Shown one piece after another: positions 5,627 through 9,470 of a DNA stretch of 9,470 bases (its first letter is position 1; the number at the start of each line of letters is the position of its first letter). The position numbers and the translations under genes are program-made. Source of the stretch: Bacteroidales bacterium (GTDB lineage: Bacteria > Bacteroidota > Bacteroidia > Bacteroidales > UBA932); assembly GCA_024683255.1 (NCBI GenBank), contig JAIKYL010000213.1:1-9470 (forward strand). The letters are read 5' to 3'. A model generated the notes under the pieces. It saw nothing but the letters and a program-made list of their open reading frames with translations, was not told the origin of the DNA and searched no databases.

Positions 5627-6094
5627 ATGGCAATTGAATACATGACTCAGGCCGGTCTGGACAAGCTCAAGAAGGATCTTGCCGATGCTCTGGCACAGCG
5701 GCCCGTGATCTCCGCAGCCATTGCGGAGGCCCGCGAGAAGGGAGACCTCTCGGAGAATGCGGAGTACGACGCAGCCCGGGACGCCCAGGGACTCCTGGAG
5801 GTGAAGATCTCCCGCCTCAAGGAGAAGGTGGCCAATGCCCGCGTAATCGACGAGAGCAAGCTTTCGGCCGATACCGTGCAGCTCCTTTCCAAAGTGAAGG
5901 TGAAGAACCTCACCAACAAGATGGTAATGAATTTCCAGATTGTTCCGGAGAGCGAGGCAGACTTCACCAAGGGCCTGCTGGCCGCTACCACGCCCATCGG
6001 CAAAGCCCTCATGGGTCATTCCAAAGGGGAAGTGGTGGATGCTCAGGTCCCCAGCGGCGTCATGAAGTTTGAAATCCTGGAAATCTCTCTGTAA
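5627..6094 (+). CDS. greA: Transcription elongation factor GreA
   Basis: Binds the RNA polymerase secondary channel and stimulates cleavage of backtracked transcripts. The 155 residues match the usual 155-160. The N-terminal coiled coil carries GDLSENAEYDAARDAQ (residues 39-54), with acidic tip residues D40 and E43 equivalent to E. coli D41 and E44. The C-terminal globular domain ends in TPIGKALMGHSKGEVVDAQVPSGVMKFEILEI, as in the family. ATG 5627 follows an A-rich leader (ACTAAATAAAACT) without Shine-Dalgarno, normal for Bacteroidetes. First gene of a tight operon: the HIT gene begins 1 nt after its stop (TAA-G-ATG). Confidence 0.96.
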   Translation: MAIEYMTQAGLDKLKKDLADALAQRPVISAAIAEAREKGDLSENAEYDAARDAQGLLEVKISRLKEKVANARVIDESKLSADTVQLLSKVKVKNLTNKMVMNFQIVPESEADFTKGLLAATTPIGKALMGHSKGEVVDAQVPSGVMKFEILEISL

Positions 6095-6095
6095 G

Positions 6096-6500
6096 ATGGC
6101 AACCATTTTCACCAAGATCGCAAAAGGCGAGATCCCGTCCTACAAGTGCGCGGAAAGTGAGGATTTCTACGCCTTCCTGGACATTTCCCCGCTGGCCAAG
6201 GGCCATACCCTGGTCATCCCCAAGAATGTGGAGGACGACTATATTTTCCACCTGGACGAAGCCACTTACGAGGGCCTTGTAAAGTTTGCCCGCAAGGTGG
6301 CCATCGCCCTCAAGGCCGCTGTCCCCTGCAAGCGGGTGGGCGTTGCTGTCCTGGGCATGGAAGTGCCTCATACCCACATACATCTGGTGCCACTCCAGAC
6401 AGAGGGAGACATGGATTTCCGTAAACCCAAGCTGCAGTTGGAACCGGCCGAAATGGCTTCCATCGCCAGCGCAATCCTTGCCGAATATGAGAAGCTTTAG
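6096..6500 (+). CDS. HIT-family nucleotide-binding hydrolase (Hint/HinT-like)
   Basis: Histidine-triad proteins hydrolyse nucleoside phosphoramidates and related nucleotide conjugates. The 134-aa protein begins ATIFTKIAKGEIPSYK, as HinT proteins do, has FLDISPLAKGHTLVIPK (27-43), and carries the triad HTHIHLVPL with H92, H94 and H96 in the catalytic C-terminal strand. No signal peptide, so cytosolic. ATG 6096 lies 1 nt after the greA stop; an upstream in-frame start at 6069 would lie in greA. The last 14 nt overlap the lipoprotein gene. The physiological substrate in this position is unknown. Confidence 0.93.
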   Translation: MATIFTKIAKGEIPSYKCAESEDFYAFLDISPLAKGHTLVIPKNVEDDYIFHLDEATYEGLVKFARKVAIALKAAVPCKRVGVAVLGMEVPHTHIHLVPLQTEGDMDFRKPKLQLEPAEMASIASAILAEYEKL

Positions 6501-7602
6501 CCGTATTATCGCCATCCTTGCGGCTGCTGCCGCCCTTGCTTCCTGCGTGGGCAAGAATACCGTTATCAGCGGTGTTGTGGCCGACGGCGGAGACAAGCAG
6601 CTTGCCGTCAAGCTCCTGGACGTGAACCGCTACCAGCTCCTGGACAGCGTAAAGACCAATGCCGGCGGTTCCTTCAGCTATCAGCTCAATCTCAAGGAAG
6701 GCCGTCCGGAGTTCATTTATCTGTTCTACGGAAACCGCCAGATTGCATCTCTGCTGCTGCAGAAGGGAGACCATGTGATTGTGCGCACGGACACCCTGGG
6801 CGCGTATAGCGTGGAAGGCTCTCCGGAGTCCAACAAACTGCAGGAAGTGGAGAATGCCCATAACAAGATTATCCGGGAACTTTCCCGTATTTTGGAGCGG
6901 GAGAGCAATCCGGAAGCATCCATCAACCGGGCCTATGTGAACTATTACAGGGATCGGGTTAAGTATGTGTTAACCAACTCCCATTCCCTCACCGTGGTGC
7001 CGGTGCTGTTCCAGCAGCTCAACGACGGCCTGCCGGTCTTCAACCAGGCCACGGACGGTATCATCATGCGGAATATCTGCGACTCCCTAAAGACCGTGTA
7101 TCCGGAGTCCCGTTATGTGAAGGCCCTGGAAACGGAGGCCAAGCGCCGCATGGATATGTTGGAAGTGAACAGCCGTCTCCAGCAGGCCGAAGAAGTATCG
7201 TTCATAGACATTGCACTGCCGGGTCTGGACGGTCAGATCAAAAAACTTAGCGAGGTACCCGCCAAAGTGACCATGGTGTATTTCTGGTCCTCCACGGCGG
7301 AGCAGAAAATGTTCAACCTGGACGCCCTGGTCCCGCTTTATGAGGAATTCCACGGCAAGGGTTTCGAGATTTATTCCGTAGCTTTGGATGCCGATAAGAC
7401 GGCCTGGGCCAGCGTGGTCCGCGGCCAGAAACTCCCTTGGGTGAACGTATGCGACACTCAGGCGGAGCAGTCCAAATATGTAGGCCTTTACGGAATAAAT
7501 AGCTTGCCGGTAATGTGGTTCCTGGTGGACGGGGAAATAGATCCCGACGCACAGGTCAAGGATCTTGCCGGTCTCCGGGCATATCTCCGGAAAAAGCTCT
7601 AG
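6487..7602 (+). CDS. DUF4369/thioredoxin-like lipoprotein without CxxC
   Basis: A 371-aa envelope protein. The signal peptide MRSFSRIIAILAAAAALASC ends in a lipobox (LASC) with lipidated Cys at residue 20. Residues 26-120 look like DUF4369 (SGVVADGG...LLDSVKTNAGGSFSY...), followed by a charged helical linker (120-235) and a thioredoxin/TlpA-like domain (about 236-371) with VTMVYFWSS, LVPLYEEFHGKGFEIYSVALD and the cis-Pro loop NSLPVMWFLVDG (P341). In redox-active relatives FWxxWCxxC is expected; here it is FWSSTAEQK, so Ala271 and Lys274 replace the two cysteines and the domain should lack disulfide chemistry. ATG 6487 is chosen because it begins the signal peptide; the longer frame back to 6286 is HIT-gene sequence. 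The stop overlaps the tsaB stop from the other strand. A scaffold or binding role is inference. Confidence 0.88.
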   Translation: MRSFSRIIAILAAAAALASCVGKNTVISGVVADGGDKQLAVKLLDVNRYQLLDSVKTNAGGSFSYQLNLKEGRPEFIYLFYGNRQIASLLLQKGDHVIVRTDTLGAYSVEGSPESNKLQEVENAHNKIIRELSRILERESNPEASINRAYVNYYRDRVKYVLTNSHSLTVVPVLFQQLNDGLPVFNQATDGIIMRNICDSLKTVYPESRYVKALETEAKRRMDMLEVNSRLQQAEEVSFIDIALPGLDGQIKKLSEVPAKVTMVYFWSSTAEQKMFNLDALVPLYEEFHGKGFEIYSVALDADKTAWASVVRGQKLPWVNVCDTQAEQSKYVGLYGINSLPVMWFLVDGEIDPDAQVKDLAGLRAYLRKKL

Positions 7603-8285
7603 AACAGTTTCTTACGGGAAACCGTAGCAATGAAATCCTTAAGGTAGAAAGGTTCGAAGTACGCAAGGTCTTCGAACCTTTTTTCTTGCCAGGCCGCCTC
7701 GGCGAGGGGAGCCATGGCGCTGGCCAGGGGATCGGCCTCCTGGAAGAAGGCATTGGGCGAGGTGAGCACTTCCCGGCATTTGAGGGCACCGTCGCCAATG
7801 AAAAGGACCGGCCCTTCGGCAAGTTCCCCGGCAAAGGAATCCGGGCCGATGACCTTGGCTTCCACCTCCGTAAGCGGCTTTCCTTCAGGGGAGAACACGG
7901 CGGTGTAAACTTCCATCCGGCGGGCGTCTATCATGGGGATGATGTACTTCAGATTCTTCGCTTCGCTCAGAATGACAGAATTCGCCAAAATCTCCAGCGT
8001 GCCCACGCTTAGCAGCGGAATGCCGGCGCCGAAGCAGAGGCCTTTAGCGGTGGAAACGCCCACCCGGAGGCCGGTGTAGGAGCCCGGGCCCTTGCTCACG
8101 CAGACGGCGTCACAATCGGCCACGGAAAGGCCTGCGTCATCCAGTACCTCCTTCACCAGCGGAGCGGCCAGGGAGGCCTGCTGGCGGGGCTCCGTGCAAA
8201 CACGTTCCGCTATCACCTTCCCATCGGCCGAGAGGGCCACGGAAAGGGTTGATGTGGAGGTTTCCAGTAAAAGAATCCGGGCCAT
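7599..8285 (-). CDS. tsaB: tRNA t6A37 threonylcarbamoyltransferase subunit TsaB, carrying an in-frame repeat
   Basis: Partner and activator of TsaD in making N6-threonylcarbamoyladenosine at position 37 of ANN-decoding tRNAs. The 228-aa ASKHA-fold protein starts MARILLLETSTSTLSVAL, has VSKGPGSYTGLRVGVSTAKGL (63-83), the classic TsaB signature, then PMIDARRMEVYTAVF (117-131). The loop before PMIDARR is encoded by a palindromic repeat (VILSEAKNL, residues 104-112) but keeps normal loop length, so function is probably retained. ATG 8285 is preferred over TTG 8297, which would overlap cvpA. It starts 1 nt after the cvpA stop (TAG-T-ATG), implying a cvpA-tsaB operon. The stop TAG shares CTAG 7599-7602 with the converging lipoprotein gene. 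Confidence 0.93.
   Translation of the reverse strand: MARILLLETSTSTLSVALSADGKVIAERVCTEPRQQASLAAPLVKEVLDDAGLSVADCDAVCVSKGPGSYTGLRVGVSTAKGLCFGAGIPLLSVGTLEILANSVILSEAKNLKYIIPMIDARRMEVYTAVFSPEGKPLTEVEAKVIGPDSFAGELAEGPVLFIGDGALKCREVLTSPNAFFQEADPLASAMAPLAEAAWQEKRFEDLAYFEPFYLKDFIATVSRKKLF
7950..7979. repeat. Short palindromic repeat of the VILSEAKNL-encoding type inside tsaB
   Basis: On the plus strand ATTCT (7953-7957) and AGAAT (7969-7973) are inverted partners around TCGCTTCGCTC, with GACAGAAT following. Read on the minus strand in the tsaB frame it gives SVILSEAKNLK. From memory, near-identical sequences (CATTCTGAGCGAAGCGAAG type) recur as dispersed intergenic and intragenic repeats in many bacterial genomes and often surface as this same peptide. 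Only one copy is present here, so its repeat status rests on that knowledge rather than on this window. Confidence 0.6.
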
Positions 8286-8286
8286 A

Positions 8287-8796
8287 CTATGCTGCAACGG
8301 GAGGGGTGGAAGTTACCAGCTGTTTGAGGAAGGGGAAGATGAAATAGCCGAAGTCCTTGAGGAGGTTATACACCACGGAGGTGGTGAGGATGTCGCTTTT
8401 AACCAGCCCGAACTGGGTATTCACCGTGTCGAAGAGAATGATTAAGACACCCAGAACAACAGCCGTGACAAGGATGGCCGATACTACGCCCAAAACCTTG
8501 TTGAGCCAACCCAGAAGGGCCATTTCAATCACTTTGGTGAGGAGCTTGGCCAGGATTAGCACCACCAGGCTCACAACCACCAGAATCACCAGAAAAGCCA
8601 CCACTTTAAGGACGGCTTCCGGGATGGTGATATATTTTTGCAGTACTTCGCTCACGGGCCCCAGGAACTTGGAAGCGGCCCAGATGCTGAACACAATGCC
8701 AACCAGGGTGATGGCCTGCTCCAGGAATCCTTTGGAGATGCCTCGGATGATCCCCGGAATGAACAGGATGAGGAGTACAATGTCTAAGGTGTTCAT
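8287..8796 (-). CDS. CvpA family inner-membrane protein
   Basis: A 169-aa polytopic membrane protein beginning MNTLDIVLLILFIPGIIRGISKGFLEQ, the typical CvpA opening (a helix, then G-x-x-K-G-F). Four hydrophobic segments are visible at about 3-20, 24-45, 60-85 and 100-125, followed by an amphipathic C-terminal part (LLKDFGYFIFPFLKQL). CvpA homologues are linked to colicin V production and envelope-stress tolerance; biochemical function is not established. ATG 8796 is chosen because it matches the family N-terminus; the 25 codons upstream are promoter and leader sequence. It is the first gene of a pair with tsaB. Its promoter faces that of ileS. Confidence 0.9.
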   Translation of the reverse strand: MNTLDIVLLILFIPGIIRGISKGFLEQAITLVGIVFSIWAASKFLGPVSEVLQKYITIPEAVLKVVAFLVILVVVSLVVLILAKLLTKVIEMALLGWLNKVLGVVSAILVTAVVLGVLIILFDTVNTQFGLVKSDILTTSVVYNLLKDFGYFIFPFLKQLVTSTPPVAA

Positions 8797-8797
8797 A

Positions 8798-8828
8798 TTG
8801 ATAGTCCCAATAATAATTCTTATCTTTG
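8798..8828 (+). promoter_or_regulatory. Promoter for ileS
   Basis: A -33 TTG (8798-8800), a 20-nt spacer and a -7 TATCTTTG (8821-8828). The -33 element begins one base beyond the cvpA start codon (8794-8796 on the opposite strand). The predicted leader is about 30 nt. Confidence 0.68.
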
Positions 8829-8846
8829 CAGACTTAAAACTGTATG

Positions 8847-8876
8847 CAAAAATAGGCAAAAAATATGACATTCAAA
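8847..8876 (-). promoter_or_regulatory. Promoter for cvpA-tsaB
   Basis: Reading the minus strand: -33 TTTG (8876-8873), an 18-nt spacer and a -7 TATTTTTG (8854-8847). The -33 element lies within codons 3-4 of ileS. The predicted leader to the cvpA ATG is about 45 nt. Confidence 0.6.
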
Positions 8877-9470
8877 GAATATAAGGGCCTGGACCTTACG
8901 GAAACGGGCAATGTTGTTCTGGAGAGGTGGAAAAAGATCCACGCCTTCGAGAAATCGCTGAGCGTTCGCGAGGGGGCTCCGGAATTCATTTTCTTTGAAG
9001 GTCCCCCTTCCGCCAACGGTATGCCGGGCATCCATCACGTGATGGCCCGTTCCATCAAGGATGCCATCTGCCGCTATAAAACCCAGACGGGTTACAAGGT
9101 GAACCGCCGGGCCGGATGGGACACCCACGGCCTGCCGGTAGAGCTGGGCGTGGAAAAGAAGCTGGGCATTACCAAGGCCGATATCGGCTCCAAGGTTAGC
9201 GTGGAAGAATATAACGCCACCTGCCGCAAGGAGGTGATGAAATATACCAAAGAGTGGGAAACCATGACGGAGCGCGTGGGTTACTGGGTAGATATGAAAG
9301 ACCCGTACATCACGTACGACAACCGCTATATTGAAACCCTCTGGTACCTGCTCAAGGATATCTACAACAAGGGACTGCTCTATAAAGGCTATACCATCCA
9401 GCCGTATTCGCCTACGGACGGCACCGGCCTCAGCTCCCATGAGCTCAACCAGCCGGGCTGCTACAAGGAT
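8865..9470 (+). CDS. ileS: Isoleucyl-tRNA synthetase, N-terminal part (3' end outside window), GXHH signature
   Basis: Charges tRNA-Ile with isoleucine. 202 N-terminal residues are visible of a protein normally over 1000. After MTFKEYKGLDLTETGNVVLERW comes FFEGPPSANGMPGIHHVMAR (43-62), the class I signature region, then AGWDTHGLPVELGVEKKLGI, WVDMKDPYITYDNRYIETLW and YTIQPYSP, all IleRS hallmarks of the IleS2/eukaryote-like type found in Bacteroidetes. The HIGH-equivalent tetrapeptide is GIHH (residues 55-58, bases 9027-9038), that is GXHH instead of HXGH. ATG 8865 follows its promoter by about 37 nt, and no upstream in-frame start fits. The frame runs open to the window edge. Confidence 0.95.
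   Translation, partial: MTFKEYKGLDLTETGNVVLERWKKIHAFEKSLSVREGAPEFIFFEGPPSANGMPGIHHVMARSIKDAICRYKTQTGYKVNRRAGWDTHGLPVELGVEKKLGITKADIGSKVSVEEYNATCRKEVMKYTKEWETMTERVGYWVDMKDPYITYDNRYIETLWYLLKDIYNKGLLYKGYTIQPYSPTDGTGLSSHELNQPGCYKD

Noticed and set aside
6060..6861. Two 183-codon minus-strand frames opposite the HIT and lipoprotein genes
   Set aside because: Both overlap strongly supported plus-strand genes and show no recognisable motifs.
8820..9440. 206-codon minus-strand frame opposite ileS
   Set aside because: The plus strand encodes unmistakable IleRS motifs; the minus frame is a shadow.
1..9470. tRNA, rRNA or riboswitch genes
   Set aside because: Reading the intergenic gaps on both strands, I saw no cloverleaf, rRNA core or known riboswitch consensus, including upstream of ribF, where the gene overlaps glgP and leaves no room for an FMN riboswitch.

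Overview
The window looks like a chromosomal segment of a moderately GC-rich Bacteroidota, most likely an uncultured gut or rumen Bacteroidales. Three things support this. Promoters match the Bacteroidetes pattern (TTTG-like -33, a spacer of about 20 nt, then TAnnTTTG). Start codons have A-rich leaders without Shine-Dalgarno motifs. The protein types are typical of the group: long-family glycogen phosphorylase, a DUF4369/thioredoxin-like lipoprotein, and a Bacteroides-type isoleucyl-tRNA synthetase. Genus cannot be fixed from the sequence alone.

Layout, left to right: (1) the 3' part of a glycogen/alpha-glucan phosphorylase gene (2-1063), overlapped by ribF (1045-1983), the bifunctional riboflavin kinase/FAD synthetase. 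ribF contains a 141-bp palindromic element with perfect 23-bp terminal inverted repeats, read through in frame. (2) An AT-richer accessory island (2091-4099), bounded by two ~150-bp direct repeats that are about 92% identical by hand alignment. Inside are a promoter, an unknown 144-aa protein and a REP-associated tyrosine transposase (RAYT, HUH/Y1 family). Each repeat holds several copies of a GCAGGTC core in both orientations plus a terminator-like hairpin. (3) A sodium:alanine/glycine symporter gene (4136-5515) with its own promoter. (4) A probable operon greA - HIT-family hydrolase - lipoprotein (5627-7602), with a terminator-like hairpin in the greA leader. (5) On the minus strand, cvpA-tsaB (8796-7599), converging on the lipoprotein gene so that the two stop codons share a CTAG. 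(6) The 5' part of ileS (8865 to the window end), whose promoter faces and overlaps the cvpA promoter.

Most genes are housekeeping: carbohydrate storage, flavin cofactors, amino-acid uptake, transcript cleavage, tRNA t6A modification and tRNA charging. The unusual content is repeat biology. Three different palindromic or REP-like repeat families occur within 6 kb. Two of them sit inside essential-type coding genes (ribF, tsaB) without breaking the frame, and the third flanks its likely cognate RAYT transposase. A second notable point is the GXHH active-site signature in IleS, in place of HXGH, which has been linked to extreme mupirocin resistance in another bacterium.
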